A stretch of 64,000 bases of DNA. Source: Deinococcus sp. JMULE3 (GTDB lineage Bacteria > Deinococcota > Deinococci > Deinococcales > Deinococcaceae). Of the stretch, positions 15,094 through 25,852 are shown in pieces (the stretch's first letter is position 1; every line of letters begins with the position of its first letter). The translations under genes were made by a program, and so were the position numbers. The DNA lies in contig NZ_SGWE01000004.1 in NCBI RefSeq assembly GCF_013337115.1, positions 2,487,501 through 2,551,500 of the forward strand, written 5' to 3'. The notes below the pieces were generated by a model that was not told the origin of the DNA, did no database searches, and was given only the letters and a program-made list of their open reading frames with translations.

Positions 15094-16338
15094 ATGTTCA
15101 AGGGATTGGGTTGGCGTGCGGCGCTGCCGCTGGGGGTGCTGCTGTCGGGCGGCGCGCTGGCGGCGAGTTCGGCGGGAACGGCGGATCTGCTGTTCGCGCT
15201 GTTCTGGGTGGTGCTGGCGGCGGCGGTGTTCGGGACGGTCGCCTCGAAGCTGGGGGTTCCGGCGGTGGTGGGGCAGGTGCTGGCCGGGATCCTGATCGGG
15301 CCGAGCGTGCTGAGTCTGGTCCGCCCGGACGCGTTCATGCTGAGCCTCGCGGAACTGGGCGCGGTGTTCCTGCTGTTCATGGTAGGCCTGGAGACCCGCT
15401 TCCGTGACCTGCTGTCCGTGGGCAAGGAGGCGCTGCTGGTGGCGGTGCTGGGTATCGCATTCCCGCTGGCGCTGGGCTTCGGGTTCGGGCTGTGGCAGGA
15501 CCAGGGGAACGTGAGTGCGCTGTTCGTGGGCACGGCGCTCGTGGCGACGTCGGTGGGCATCACGGCGAAGGTGCTGCAGGAGATGGGCGTGCTGGACGCC
15601 CGCTTCGCGCAGGTGATCCTGGGTGCGGCCGTCATCGACGACATCCTGGGGCTGACGCTGCTGGCGGTCGTCAGCGGCCTGGGCGCGGGGGAGAGCATGA
15701 GTGCCGCGCAGGTGGCGCTGATCCTGGGCCTCAGCGTGGGGTTCGTGGCGCTGGTGCTCGCCGTGGGCATCCCGCTCGTCCGGCGCTTCCAGCCCCGCCT
15801 GCGGAACCTGAGCCTGGCGCGCATGTTCAACGTGGCGATCGTGGTGGGCCTGGGCGTGGCGGCGCTGAGCACGGTCGCGGGCCTCGCGCCTATCATCGGG
15901 GCGTTCCTGGCAGGCATGGTCCTCGCGGAGGTGAAGGACGAGGTGGAGTTCGAGTCGAAGGTCCACGCCCTGGAGTCCTTCCTCGCCCCGATCTTCTTCG
16001 TGGTGGTCGGCCTGCAGCTGGACCTGGGCGTGCTGGGTGACCCGGTCGTGATCGTCGCGGGTCTGATCCTGACGGTGCTGGCCGTGATCGGCAAGGTCGC
16101 GGGCGGCCTGATCGGTGCGCGCAGCATGGGCAGGCGGCAGTCGCTGCTGGTCGGCGTGGGCATGGTCCCGCGCGGCGAGGTCGGGTTGATCGTCGCCAGC
16201 CTGGGCCTCGCGGCGGGCGTGATCGGCAAGCAGGTGTACGCCGAGGTGCTGCTGATGGTCCTCCTGACGACCGTGCTGGCGCCGCTGGTGCTGCGCGCCC
16301 TCGCCCCCCGCCCGGAACGGGACGCGCCCGCCGCCTGA
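15094..16338 (+). CDS. CPA2-family cation:proton antiporter
   Basis: This roughly 414-residue integral membrane protein has about 12 hydrophobic segments and no C-terminal RCK domain. The sequence [22 protein letters not shown] holds the paired aspartates used for ion exchange in Na+/H+ (or K+/H+) antiporters. Other family stretches are [16 protein letters not shown] and [16 protein letters not shown]. The ATG at 15094 is chosen because GGAGG (15081-15085) lies eight bases before it; the ATG at 15088 would be only two bases away. A candidate attenuator leader precedes it, so expression is probably ion-responsive. Confidence 0.9.
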   Translation: MFKGLGWRAALPLGVLLSGGALAASSAGTADLLFALFWVVLAAAVFGTVASKLGVPAVVGQVLAGILIGPSVLSLVRPDAFMLSLAELGAVFLLFMVGLETRFRDLLSVGKEALLVAVLGIAFPLALGFGFGLWQDQGNVSALFVGTALVATSVGITAKVLQEMGVLDARFAQVILGAAVIDDILGLTLLAVVSGLGAGESMSAAQVALILGLSVGFVALVLAVGIPLVRRFQPRLRNLSLARMFNVAIVVGLGVAALSTVAGLAPIIGAFLAGMVLAEVKDEVEFESKVHALESFLAPIFFVVVGLQLDLGVLGDPVVIVAGLILTVLAVIGKVAGGLIGARSMGRRQSLLVGVGMVPRGEVGLIVASLGLAAGVIGKQVYAEVLLMVLLTTVLAPLVLRALAPRPERDAPAA

Positions 16339-16420
16339 ACCCGGCGCAGAGAGGGGAGGGGGCCGTCCAGTGGGGCGTGCCCCCTCCCGCCCTTTCCCGC
16401 CCGTGCGGTACCCTGGAGGG

Positions 16421-17629
16421 ATGCCGGACGTTCCCGCCGCCCCCACCCGTTCCCGCCTGAGACTGCGGGTGTCCCCCGCTGCCGAGGCGCACGTCCGCGC
16501 CGGGCACCCCTGGGTGTACGAGTCCAGCCTCCGCGCCCAGAACCGCGACGGCGACGCGGGCGAACTGGCCGTCATCTACGACCGCCGCGACCGCTTCCTG
16601 GCGATCGGCCTGTTCGACCCGGACAGCCCGCTGCGCGTGCGGGTGCTGCACCAGGGCACCCCCGCCACGCTGGACGACGCGTGGTGGGCGGCGCGGCTGG
16701 ACGAGGCGCTGCTGCGCCGCGCGCCGCTGTTCGGCCCGGACACCGACGGGTACCGCGCCGTCAACGGCGAATCCGACGGGTTCCCCGGACTGGTCGTGGA
16801 CCGCTACGCGGGCACGCTGGTCGTGAAGCTGTACACCGCCGCGTGGTTCCCGCACCTGGAACGCATCCTGGGCCTCCTCGCGGAGCGCTTCCCGGACTTC
16901 GCGCTGGTGCTGCGCCTGAGCCGCAACATCCAGACCCGCGCCCGAGAGGAGGGCCTGTTCGACGGTCAGCTTCTCGCCGGGAGTGTCGGGAACGGCACTG
17001 TCGTCTTCCACGAGACCGGACTGGCCTTCGAAGCGGAAGTCCTGCGCGGCCAGAAGACCGGGTTCTTCCTCGACCAGCGTGACAACCGCCGCCGCGTCGA
17101 GAAGTACGCGCGGGGCCGCCGGGTCCTGAACGCCTTCTCGTTCAGCGGCGGCTTCAGCCTGTACGCCGCGCGCGGCGGGGCGGCGCACGTCGTCAGCCTC
17201 GACATCAGCGCGCACGCGCTGGACAGCGCGGGGCGCAACTACGCCCTGAACCCGAAACTCACCGCCCCGCACGAGACCGTCCAGGCCGACGTGTTCGAAT
17301 GGCTCGCCGACACCGACCGCGACTTCGACCTCGTGATCCTCGACCCGCCCTCCCTGGCCCGCCGCGAGACCGAACGGGCCGGCGCGATCCGCGCGTACGG
17401 GAAACTCGCCGCCGACGGCATCCGCCGCCTCGCCACGGGCGGCATCCTCCTCAGTGCGTCGTGCTCCGCGCACGTCACCGCCGAGGAATTCTGGGACGCC
17501 GTCCGCGACGCCGCCACCCGCTCGGGCCGCAAGTGGCGCGAACTGCACACCAGCCAGCACGCCCCCGACCACCACGCGACCTTCCCGGAAGCGCAGTACC
17601 TCAAGGCCATCTTCATCCAGTTCGACTGA
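16421..17629 (+). CDS. rlmI: Class I SAM-dependent rRNA methyltransferase, RlmI type
   Basis: This 402-residue protein has an N-terminal PUA-like domain ([24 protein letters not shown]) and a C-terminal methyltransferase domain. Visible motifs are [20 protein letters not shown] (SAM binding), [23 protein letters not shown] (motif IV) and the Cys-containing motif [11 protein letters not shown]. RlmI methylates C1962 of 23S rRNA in E. coli; orthology of the target here is inferred. GGAGGG lies directly upstream of the ATG. Confidence 0.85.
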   Translation: MPDVPAAPTRSRLRLRVSPAAEAHVRAGHPWVYESSLRAQNRDGDAGELAVIYDRRDRFLAIGLFDPDSPLRVRVLHQGTPATLDDAWWAARLDEALLRRAPLFGPDTDGYRAVNGESDGFPGLVVDRYAGTLVVKLYTAAWFPHLERILGLLAERFPDFALVLRLSRNIQTRAREEGLFDGQLLAGSVGNGTVVFHETGLAFEAEVLRGQKTGFFLDQRDNRRRVEKYARGRRVLNAFSFSGGFSLYAARGGAAHVVSLDISAHALDSAGRNYALNPKLTAPHETVQADVFEWLADTDRDFDLVILDPPSLARRETERAGAIRAYGKLAADGIRRLATGGILLSASCSAHVTAEEFWDAVRDAATRSGRKWRELHTSQHAPDHHATFPEAQYLKAIFIQFD

Positions 17630-17653
17630 CCCCGCGCGCTCTAGCATGGGCGG

Positions 17654-18727
17654 GTGCCTGCGCTCCGCAAGATCGTTCACGTGGACATGGACGCGTTCTA
17701 CGCGTCGGTGGAGCAGCGGGACGACGCGCGGCTGCGGGGGCGGCCCGTGGCGGTCGCGTGGGGCGGGCGGCGTTCGGTGGTCCTGACGGCGAGTTACGAG
17801 GCGCGGCCCTTCGGGGTGCGGTCGGCGATGCCGCTGTACCGCGCGCTGGAACGCTGCCCGGAGCTGGTGGTGGTGGAGCCGAGGTTCGAGGCGTACCGCG
17901 AGGTGAGCGCGCAGATCCGCGCGGTGTTCGCCGCGTTCACGCCGCTGGTGGAGCCGCTGTCGCTGGACGAGGCGTACCTGGACGTGACCGCGCCCCTGAC
18001 GGGCGGGCCGAGCGCGACGCGCATCGCGCAGGCGATCCGGCGGCAGATCCGCGCGGGGACGGGCCTGACGGCGACGGCAGGCGTGAGCGTGAACAAGTTC
18101 CTGGCGAAACTCGCCAGCGGACTGCACAAGCCCGACGGGCTGACCGTGATCCTGCCCGCGCAGGTAGACGAGCTGCTGGCCGCGCTCCCGGTGGGGGACT
18201 TTCACGGGATCGGCCCGGCGACCGCCGCGAAACTGGCCGGGATGGGCATCCGCACGGGTGCGGACCTGCGCGCCGCCGATCCGGCCGCCCTGACGGCGCG
18301 GTTCGGGGTGCACGGCGCGCACTTCTCGCGGATCGCGCGGGGCCTGGACGACCGGGCGGTCGAGCCGGACCGCCCGCACCGCAGCGTGGGCACCGAGGAG
18401 ACGTACGGTCACGACCTGCGCGGCGTGGACGCGGTGGCCGCCCGCCTCCCCGTGCTGGCTCAGGGGGTGGAACGCCGCCTGGAGCGGGTGGGTCTGGCCG
18501 CGCGGACAGTGGTGCTGAAACTGAAGTTCGACGACCGCAGCGTCATCACGCGCCGGGTCACCCTCCCGCTGCCAGTTCACGCCGCGCCGGACCTGGCCCG
18601 CGCCGCCGCGCGCCTCCTGACGCCGGAGCTGCTCGCGGGCCGGGGCGTGCGGCTGGCGGGCATCACGGCGGCCGGACTGGTCCCGGCGGGGCAGCTGCCC
18701 ACGCAACCGCTGCTGCTGGGCGGATAG
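17654..18727 (+). CDS. dinB: DNA polymerase IV (Y-family)
   Basis: This 357-residue translesion polymerase has the palm motifs VHVDMDAFYASVEQRDD and EPLSLDEAYLD, the fingers segment YEARPFGVRSAMP, and a helix-hairpin-helix GIGPATAAKLAGMGI. A little-finger domain follows (SVGTEETYGHDL, VVLKLKFDD). The expected C-terminal beta-clamp motif is not clear; only TQPLLLGG at the very end could be a weak version. The GTG start has TAGCAT (17642-17647) six bases upstream, so the mRNA is probably leaderless. Confidence 0.93.
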   Translation: MPALRKIVHVDMDAFYASVEQRDDARLRGRPVAVAWGGRRSVVLTASYEARPFGVRSAMPLYRALERCPELVVVEPRFEAYREVSAQIRAVFAAFTPLVEPLSLDEAYLDVTAPLTGGPSATRIAQAIRRQIRAGTGLTATAGVSVNKFLAKLASGLHKPDGLTVILPAQVDELLAALPVGDFHGIGPATAAKLAGMGIRTGADLRAADPAALTARFGVHGAHFSRIARGLDDRAVEPDRPHRSVGTEETYGHDLRGVDAVAARLPVLAQGVERRLERVGLAARTVVLKLKFDDRSVITRRVTLPLPVHAAPDLARAAARLLTPELLAGRGVRLAGITAAGLVPAGQLPTQPLLLGG

Positions 18728-18761
18728 GGCAGAGGCCCGGTGGAGGGGGTAGAGTCGGGCG

Positions 18762-19466
18762 GTGACCCTGCCCCTGCGCGCCGTGATTTTCGACCTGGAC
18801 GACACGCTGTTCGACGATACGGGCTGCACGCACGTGGGCCTGCGTGCCCTGGCGGCGCAGTCCGGCCTGAGCGTCCCGCCCGCCGAGCTGTTCGCGCGGC
18901 ACGCGGCGCACATCCGCGCCATCGACCCGCTGCTGTTCCGGGGCGAATTGACCGCGCACGAGGCGCGGGTGCTGCGCTTCACGCGCCTCCTGACCGAACT
19001 GGGCGTGCCCGATCCGGACGGCGAGGCGGCGACCGTCACGTACCGGGGGGCGTACCGCGCCGCCTGGGCGCCCCTGCCCGGCGCGGCGGACGTGCTGCGG
19101 GACCTGCGCGCCGCCGGGCTGCGGCTGGCGGTCCTGACGAACTACGTGCGCGAGGTGCAGGCATTGAAACTCACGCATTTCGGACTGGACGCCCTGGTGG
19201 ACGCGGTCCTGTGCGTGGAGGAGGTCCCGGCGGCGAAACCCGACCCGCGCGCCTACTACGCCGCCTGCGCCGCGCTGGACGTTCACCCTGAGCAGGCCGT
19301 GATGGTGGGCGACTCCTGTGAGAAGGACGTTCAGGGCGCCCGCCGGGCCGGACTGCGGGCGGTGTGGGTGAACCGCGCCGGTCAGGCCGCCCCGGAGCCG
19401 GGGGTGCCGGTCATTGCGCACCTGATGGAACTGCCGGGCGTGCTGGGCCTCGTGCCGCAACGCTGA
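18762..19466 (+). CDS. HAD-superfamily hydrolase
   Basis: This 234-residue phosphatase-like protein has all four HAD motifs: VIFDLDDTLFDD (nucleophile Asp), LAVLTNY (Thr), AAKPDPRAY (Lys) and VMVGDSCEKDVQGAR (acidic pair). The cap is a small helical C1 domain, as in phosphoglycolate-phosphatase-like or YjjG-like enzymes. The substrate is unknown. TAGAGT (18750-18755) lies six bases before the GTG start. The gene follows dinB by 34 bases but has its own apparent promoter. Confidence 0.88.
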   Translation: MTLPLRAVIFDLDDTLFDDTGCTHVGLRALAAQSGLSVPPAELFARHAAHIRAIDPLLFRGELTAHEARVLRFTRLLTELGVPDPDGEAATVTYRGAYRAAWAPLPGAADVLRDLRAAGLRLAVLTNYVREVQALKLTHFGLDALVDAVLCVEEVPAAKPDPRAYYAACAALDVHPEQAVMVGDSCEKDVQGARRAGLRAVWVNRAGQAAPEPGVPVIAHLMELPGVLGLVPQR

Positions 19467-19468
19467 AA

Positions 19469-19497
19469 CGGCGCCCCCGACCTGTCCGGGGGCGCCG
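19469..19497. terminator. Bidirectional terminator between HAD gene and DAHP synthase
   Basis: An 11-base perfect stem CGGCGCCCCCG / CGGGGGCGCCG with a seven-base loop lies between two converging genes. There is no long T-tract. Confidence 0.75.
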
Positions 19498-19513
19498 CAT
19501 CAGCTGGCGGGGT

Positions 19514-20605
<1,092 letters not shown>

Positions 20606-20704
20606 GCTGCGCAGTGTAGGAAAGCCCCGCAACCCCCGCCCCCACCCTGCTAGTCAATTGCCAGGAGTTGTCCAACCCGAAGTCAGCTCACAAACGGGGC
20701 GGGA

Positions 20705-21130
20705 TCAGGAGGTCGGGTGGTCCTCCGCGTTCACCATGTGCACCGCCACGCGCGACAGGGCCGCGTACAGTTCCCGCGCGTCGTCCACGCTGATCTGCTC
20801 CGCGCCGACCTGCGGCGCGTCCCGCAGCGCCGCGTTCATGCACGCCAGCCACGCCCGCGCGCGCGCCGGGGTGATCTCGAACGGCAGGTGCCGCGCCCGC
20901 AGACGCGGGTGCCCGTAGCGTTCGTGGTACAGCGGCGGGCCGCCCAGGAACCCGGTCAGGAACGCCAGCTGCTTCTCGGCGGTCACGGTCAGGTCGGCGG
21001 GGAAGATGGGCGTGAGCAGCGGCTCCTGCGCCACGTACGAGTAGAACCGCGTGACGAGGGCCGACAGGGCGTCCGGACCGATCCGGTCGTACAGGCTGCC
21101 GCCCGCGTGCAGGGAGATGGGCGCCGTCAT
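20705..21130 (-). CDS. Group II truncated haemoglobin
   Basis: This 141-residue globin has SLYDRIGPDALSALVTRFYSYV at the N-terminus and the group II signature FLGGPPLYHERYGHPRLRARHLPF, which includes the proximal His. Such proteins bind O2, NO or sulfide and are linked to redox and nitrosative stress. The sequence TAACCT (complement of 21137-21142) lies six bases before the ATG. No partner gene is evident. Confidence 0.9.
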   Translation of the reverse strand: MTAPISLHAGGSLYDRIGPDALSALVTRFYSYVAQEPLLTPIFPADLTVTAEKQLAFLTGFLGGPPLYHERYGHPRLRARHLPFEITPARARAWLACMNAALRDAPQVGAEQISVDDARELYAALSRVAVHMVNAEDHPTS

Positions 21131-21170
21131 GGGCGCAGGTTAGCCCATACGGCGGTGTTCAGGGAGACTG

Positions 21171-21319
21171 ATACGGGATTAAATTGACTTGCTTCCAACG
21201 TGATTGCCTTCCGTTGTCCCCTCTCCCCCTGTGGGAGAGGGAGGGAGGAGCGAAGCGACGGAAGGGTGAGGGGGCCACCGGGCGACTCCGGATGATCTGG
21301 AATCACTTGAATCCCGTAT
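21171..21319 (+). repeat. Dispersed repeat family A, copy 1
   Basis: This 149-base element starts ATACGGGATT and ends AATCCCGTAT, so it has terminal inverted repeats. The core reads from TTCCGTTGTCCCCTCTCC through GGAGCGAAGCGACGGAAGG. Related copies lie at 32258-32420 and, inverted, at 40873-41021. With copy 1 of family B it fills most of the 367-base gap between the globin and the gene at 21498. Confidence 0.85.
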
Positions 21320-21339
21320 GAGAACCCCCCTCAGCCTCC

Positions 21340-21434
21340 CTGAAACGAGCAGCGCGAGAGGCCGTCTCCATCAGCGGTTGGAAGTGGAGCCCAGGGGCCA
21401 GGGGTACGCCCCCGGGCGGAACTGGAAACCGCTG
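21340..21434 (+). repeat. Dispersed repeat family B, copy 1
   Basis: The element contains GAGCAGCGCGAGAGGCCGTC, then CAGCGGTTGGAAGTGGAG and ends GGAACTGGAAACCGCTG. CAGCGGTT pairs with AACCGCTG around an inner stem GCCCAGGGGC / GCCCCCGGGC. The second copy is at 25853-25980. Confidence 0.8.
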
Positions 21435-21497
21435 TGCCCGCCGGAACGAATGTCCGCCGCCCGTGCGGATGCGCGTGGGCGGCGGACCGGGCAGGCG

Positions 21498-22064
21498 TTA
21501 CTTCTTCAGTGCGGTGCCCGCGGGCAGGACGTAGATGGTGTCCAGGCCCCACGGCTGCGGTTTGGCGGGGAACTGCGCGGCGCGCCACACGACGTAGTTG
21601 CCGATCTCCGGCGCGGTCAGGATGGACGTCTTGTACGGCGCGTTCGGCCACTGCATGCCATCCGGGGCGTCGGCGTCCGCCACGGCGATCAGGCCGCCGC
21701 GACCCAGCAGGTCCGAGAGTTTCGCCATGGGCGCGTACCCGTCACGGCACCAGAACATCACCTGCGCGCCCTGCGCGGCCAGCTCCTCGACATTCGGGAT
21801 GCGCGCCTTCAGGAACGCGTCCAGGTCGTAGGCGCGCACGCGCAGGTCCCGTTTGTACAGGTAGTCGGCGGGAATGGTGATCGTCTCGGCGGTCACGCCC
21901 GAGGCGCGCAGCGTGGCGGGCGTGACGGTCGCGCTCGCCAGCGCGGCGACCTTGAACACCGCGAGCTGCTGCGCCCTGGGTTGCACGGTTGGCTGCGCGG
22001 GCGCGGCGTGCGCGGCGGACGTGAAGGACAGGGCCAGGGTCAGGAGCAGGGCAGGATGACGCAT
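21498..22064 (-). CDS. Exported protein, possibly molybdopterin-oxidoreductase-like
   Basis: This 188-residue protein starts with a clear signal peptide (MRHPALLLTLALSFTSAAHA) and acts outside the cytoplasm. The body contains GVTAETITIPADYL, then GAQVMFWCRDGYAPMAKLSDLLGRGGLIAVAD, and ends WGLDTIYVLPAGTALKK. The stretch with a single Cys followed by DGY resembles small periplasmic domains related to molybdopterin-binding or cytochrome-associated proteins. This is a weak resemblance; a plain hypothetical exported protein is equally fair. Confidence 0.7.
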   Translation of the reverse strand: MRHPALLLTLALSFTSAAHAAPAQPTVQPRAQQLAVFKVAALASATVTPATLRASGVTAETITIPADYLYKRDLRVRAYDLDAFLKARIPNVEELAAQGAQVMFWCRDGYAPMAKLSDLLGRGGLIAVADADAPDGMQWPNAPYKTSILTAPEIGNYVVWRAAQFPAKPQPWGLDTIYVLPAGTALKK

Positions 22065-22203
22065 ACAGGAAACCTCCGTGGCCCGCACGGGCGGGCGCGG
22101 CGCACTGTAGCGCAGCCCGACCGTCCCAGCGCGCCGAAATGACATACGGGCAGAGGGGGCCGCGGCGTGAACCGTGACCCCCTCCCGCGTGCGCGCCTGT
22201 GTG

Positions 22204-22995
22204 TTATACGTCGCGGCGGTCGAACGCGAAGATGCTCAGCAGGCCGAACCCCACCGTGTAGATCAGCAGCAGGATGATGTCCTTGCCCAGCGTGTCCTGG
22301 TTGCTGGGCAGGAACAGCTGGAAGTAGTTCGTGAGCAGCACCGGCTGGATCGCCTGGGGCAGCACCACGAACAGCCGCATGACGATCAGCGTCGCGAAGG
22401 TCGCCAGCGCGGCGGCGGCGGTGTTCAGGTACAGGATGCCGAACAGCAGCGCCAGCGCCGCGATGGGCATCAGGGAGATCCCGGCGAGCAGCGTGCCGCG
22501 CATGACCTCCCCGAACGCCGCCTCGCTGGTCAGCGTGCCGACACCCACCAGGCCGCCGGCGCCCAGGCCGGTGCCACCCTGGAAGTTCCCGTAGCCCAGC
22601 GACAGGCCCGCGATGAGCGACCCGAGCAGCGTCACGAGCAGCAGGATGAACGGGTACGAGATCGCCACGATCAGCTTGCTGAGGATCACGCGGGTGCGGT
22701 CCACGGGACGCAGCAGCAGCGGCGCCAGCGTGCCGTGCGCGACCTCTGCGCCGATCATCTCGGCGGCCATCACGGCGATGAACAGCGGCAGCAGGAACTG
22801 GATGCTGGTGAAGATGCTGATGAACGGCAGCTGCCACCCGCTGACCAGCGCGACCGCCTGACCCGGCGCGAACAGCTGGTCCAGGCGCGGCGCGAACGCC
22901 CACAGCAGCGGCAGCAGCAGCGTGACGAGCAGCGCCAGGCGGACGCTGCGCGCGCCGAACAGTTTGCGGAATTCCAGGCTGAGCAGGGTCAGCAT
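22204..22995 (-). CDS. ABC-2 type transporter permease
   Basis: This 263-residue protein has about six hydrophobic segments and the start [24 protein letters not shown], typical of ABC-2 permeases with a cytoplasmic N-terminal elbow. It lies 28 bases after the ATPase gene on the same strand, so the two form an exporter. The substrate is unknown; close relatives are often linked to export of antibiotics, bacitracin-like peptides or lipids. Confidence 0.9.
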   Translation of the reverse strand: MLTLLSLEFRKLFGARSVRLALLVTLLLPLLWAFAPRLDQLFAPGQAVALVSGWQLPFISIFTSIQFLLPLFIAVMAAEMIGAEVAHGTLAPLLLRPVDRTRVILSKLIVAISYPFILLLVTLLGSLIAGLSLGYGNFQGGTGLGAGGLVGVGTLTSEAAFGEVMRGTLLAGISLMPIAALALLFGILYLNTAAAALATFATLIVMRLFVVLPQAIQPVLLTNYFQLFLPSNQDTLGKDIILLLIYTVGFGLLSIFAFDRRDV

Positions 22996-23023
22996 GCGCG
23001 TCCCCCGGTGCGGTGAATGGTGG

Positions 23024-23968
23024 TCATGCTTGCTCCACGCGTTCGCGGTAGTACTCGTACAGGTCGAAGTGGTCCGGGCTGGCCTCGAACACGCGGATGC
23101 CCTCGTTGTGCAGGTGCGACAGGGCGTCCGGCACGCGCGACTCGCCGCCCAGGTGCGCGATCGCGTACGGCGTGCGGGTGCTCACGCGCCGCACGAACGG
23201 CAGGCGTTCCAGCACCGCCGCCGCGCCCACCGGGTCGTCCACCCGGAAGCGGTACGCGGCCTGCCGGGCGCGCAGGTCCACCGTGTCCACCAGTCGCCCG
23301 CCGGTCAGGATGCCGACCGTGTGCGCGTACGTGGCGATCTCCCGCAGGTGGTGCGTGCTCAGCACGACCGCGCAGCCGCTCGTGGCGAGGCTGGTCACGA
23401 TCCGGTGGATCAGCCCGATGCCCAGCGGGTCCAGGCCGCTGGTCGGTTCGTCCAGGATCAGGACCTTCGGTTCGGCCAGCATGGCGCTCGCCACGCCCAG
23501 CCGCTGCCGCTGCCCCAGCGAGAACTCCCCGACGCGCCGGTCGGCCATGCGGGTCAGTTCCAGCAGGGCCAGCACCTCGCGGATGCGGTCGCGGCTGATC
23601 CGGCGCCCGCCGGGCGCCATGGCCGACAGGTTCGCGTGAATCTGCAGGTTCTGCGTGCCCGTGAACTGCGGGTAGAACTTCGCGGGGGCCTCCACGACGG
23701 CGCCCAGGTACGCGCGGGCCCGCTGGCCGTCGGTGTGCACGTCACGCCCCAGCAGCCGGACCTCGCCGTCCGAGGGGAAGGCGAGGCCCGTCATGGTGCG
23801 GATCAGGGTGGTCTTCCCGGCGCCGTTCGGGCCGGTCAGGGCGTAAACCTCTCCGGGCTTCACGGTCAGGTGCACGTCCTCCAGGACGGCGTTCGAACCG
23901 TATGTCTTGTACAGCCCCCGGACCTCGATCGCCGGGACGGCTGGCGCACCTTGCTTCGTCACCCGCAC
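23024..23968 (-). CDS. ABC transporter ATP-binding protein
   Basis: This 314-residue ATPase has Walker [10 protein letters not shown], signature [10 protein letters not shown], Walker [16 protein letters not shown] and the switch His in LSTHHLREI. The C-terminal 90 residues ([20 protein letters not shown]) match the extra domain of drug- and bacitracin-export ATPases. It pairs with the downstream permease. The start could be GTG at 23968 or GTG at 23962. Confidence 0.92.
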   Translation of the reverse strand: MRVTKQGAPAVPAIEVRGLYKTYGSNAVLEDVHLTVKPGEVYALTGPNGAGKTTLIRTMTGLAFPSDGEVRLLGRDVHTDGQRARAYLGAVVEAPAKFYPQFTGTQNLQIHANLSAMAPGGRRISRDRIREVLALLELTRMADRRVGEFSLGQRQRLGVASAMLAEPKVLILDEPTSGLDPLGIGLIHRIVTSLATSGCAVVLSTHHLREIATYAHTVGILTGGRLVDTVDLRARQAAYRFRVDDPVGAAAVLERLPFVRRVSTRTPYAIAHLGGESRVPDALSHLHNEGIRVFEASPDHFDLYEYYRERVEQA

Positions 23969-24151
23969 AGCCTACCCCACACGCGGTCAGAAAGTCCTAA
24001 GATTCCTCACGCACGGCCCGCCCGGCAGGCGCGCGACGCCGCCCCACCCGCCAGGCCCCCTTCAGGGGGGATTCATCTGCGCGGCAACTCTGCGCGTCGC
24101 ATCCGCCCGGACCCGACGGTTCTGGCCGACCAGTCGGTCGGAGCCCGTCTC

Positions 24152-24287
24152 ATACGGTTCCCGTCTGTTTCGTTCACAGATCGGAACACCACCGATCTGC
24201 CAACCCCACGTCCGGAACCCGCTTCGCTCCTTCTCGCATCCGCTCGGATTGAACGGCTTTGCAAGCCATTCAACCGGAGCCCGTCTC
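24152..24287 (+). repeat. Dispersed repeat family C, copy 1
   Basis: The element runs from ATACGGTTCCCGTCTGTTTC to CAACCGGAGCCCGTCT and abuts the mqnD stop codon, with the TCA at 24286-24288 overlapping its last bases. It contains hairpins CAGATCGG/CCGATCTG and GGCTT-TGC-AAGCC. The rest of the 317-base gap (23969-24151) contains short C/G palindromes and no gene that I can support. Confidence 0.85.
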
Positions 24288-25197
24288 ACTCGACGAACAG
24301 CGCCCCTACCGCGGGGAGGGTCGCGCCGACCTCCACCGCGCGGCGGTGCAGTTCCCGCACGGCCCGCTCGCCCTCGTCGCCCACGTCCAGACTGAAGGGA
24401 TTCACGTACAGGTCGATGTGCGCCTGCATGACCTCGTCCGACATCTCCAGCGCGTGCTCGCGGATGTACGCGCGCGCTGCGTCCGGGTGCGCGTACGCGT
24501 ACTCCAGGCTGGCCCGCACCGCCGCGTTCAGGCCGCGCTGCACGTCCTGCGGCAGGTCGCGGCGCACCAGGATCGCGCCCAGCGGGAGGGGGAGCCCCGT
24601 CTCACCTTCCCACCACGCGCCCAGGTCCAGCAGGCGGGTCAATCCGTACTCGTGGAAGGTGAAGCGCGACTCGTGAATGATCAGGCCCGCGTCGATGGAC
24701 TGCCCCGCGTGCTCGCCGCGCTGCACGGCAGGCATCACCTCGTCGTAGCGCATCCGCACCACGTTCACTCCCGGGAACACCAGCCGCAGCAGCAGTTCCG
24801 CCGTGGTCAGCGCGCCCGGGGACGCCACCGTCCGCCCGTTCAGGTCCTGCACGTCCCCGCGCGTCACGACCAGCGGCCCCACGCCCCGCCCCAGCGCCCC
24901 GCCCGCGCGCAGCGCCACGTACCGGTCCATCACCTCGAAGTACGCGCGGTAACTGATCTTCGTCATCGGCAACCGCCCCGCCACCGCCCACTCGTTCAGG
25001 GTCTGCACGTCCTCCAGCACCTCCCGCACCGGCAGCGGCCCCCGCACCAGCCCCGCGTGCAGCGCGTGAAAGATGAACGTGTCGTTCGGGCAGAACGAGT
25101 ACCCCAGGTCCACCACCGCAGGCAGCTCGGCAGAGGACCCGGGGGAAGAAACAGGGGACTCGGGGGACGAAACAGGGGAGAGGGCGTCCGTGCTCAT
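24286..25197 (-). CDS. mqnD: 1,4-dihydroxy-6-naphthoate synthase (futalosine pathway)
   Basis: MqnD converts cyclic dehypoxanthinyl futalosine to 1,4-dihydroxy-6-naphthoate in menaquinone synthesis. The 303-residue protein has the periplasmic-binding-like fold with the family stretches LGYSFCPNDTFIFHALHAG, LPMTKISYRAY and DAGLIIHESRFTFHEYGL. Residues 1-25 are an unusual Ser/Pro/Glu-rich leader (SPVSSPESPVSSPGSS) encoded by imperfect tandem repeats at about 25125-25185. The start at 25197 has TACCCT seven bases upstream. Other mqn genes are not in the window. Confidence 0.93.
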   Translation of the reverse strand: MSTDALSPVSSPESPVSSPGSSAELPAVVDLGYSFCPNDTFIFHALHAGLVRGPLPVREVLEDVQTLNEWAVAGRLPMTKISYRAYFEVMDRYVALRAGGALGRGVGPLVVTRGDVQDLNGRTVASPGALTTAELLLRLVFPGVNVVRMRYDEVMPAVQRGEHAGQSIDAGLIIHESRFTFHEYGLTRLLDLGAWWEGETGLPLPLGAILVRRDLPQDVQRGLNAAVRASLEYAYAHPDAARAYIREHALEMSDEVMQAHIDLYVNPFSLDVGDEGERAVRELHRRAVEVGATLPAVGALFVE

Positions 25198-25293
25198 GCC
25201 GCCCAGGGTACGCCCCACCCGGCCCGGCGCACCGCAACCCTCACCACCCCCACCTCTCAGCCGCCCGTCAGTTTCGGCCCGTACGCTGCCCCC

Positions 25294-25845
25294 ATGACCC
25301 CCAGCGTCCGCCGCACCGTCCCGCGCGTCCTCCTGACCGGCCTGCTGACCGCCGTGACCGGCGCGGCCCTCGCAGGTGGCGGCAGCGGCCCCCAGACTGG
25401 CGCGCCCACCACCGCCCCCTTTGGCTGCCGCGCCGGGTACGTCCGCCCCGACTTCAAGGCCCTGAACGCCCAGCTGACCCAGGCCCGCGCCCTGTGGGCC
25501 AGCCAGCGCCCCGCGAACTACACCTACGACGTGAACCAGATCGCCGCGCCTGTCCTGTTCCCCGGCACCCGCGTCACCGTCAGCGGTGGCCGCGTGACCC
25601 GCACCGCCCTGGCCCCCGGACAGGAAGGCACCGTGAACCCCGCCCTGTCCGCCCGCACCATGGACGCCCGCTTCGACGAGATGGCCGCCGCTCTCAGGGA
25701 TCAGGCGAAGGCCCCCTGCCCCATCGTCCGGCAGAACTTCGACCCCACCTACGGCTACCCCACCCGCTTCGCGTCCGGCCTCGGCGACGAGGGGATCGCC
25801 GACGGCTTCGGCGAGTGGAACATCAGCAACTTCACCGTGAACTGA
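25294..25845 (+). CDS. Exported DUF6174-like protein
   Basis: This 183-residue protein has a signal peptide (residues about 1-30, ending AALAGG) and the core LNAQLTQARALWASQRPANYTYDVNQI, with later FDEMAAALRDQ and DPTYGYPTRFASG. These match proteins annotated with DUF6174, small exported or lipoprotein domains of unknown function. TACGCT (25282-25287) lies six bases before the ATG, so it is probably leaderless and divergent from mqnD. Confidence 0.8.
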   Translation: MTPSVRRTVPRVLLTGLLTAVTGAALAGGGSGPQTGAPTTAPFGCRAGYVRPDFKALNAQLTQARALWASQRPANYTYDVNQIAAPVLFPGTRVTVSGGRVTRTALAPGQEGTVNPALSARTMDARFDEMAAALRDQAKAPCPIVRQNFDPTYGYPTRFASGLGDEGIADGFGEWNISNFTVN

Positions 25846-25852
25846 CCGCGGT

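Noticed and set aside
15893..19039. Very long open frame (about 1000 codons) on the minus strand
   Set aside because: It lies antisense to the antiporter, methyltransferase, dinB and HAD genes, is Arg/Pro/His-rich, and has no protein-like pattern. It is an effect of high GC.
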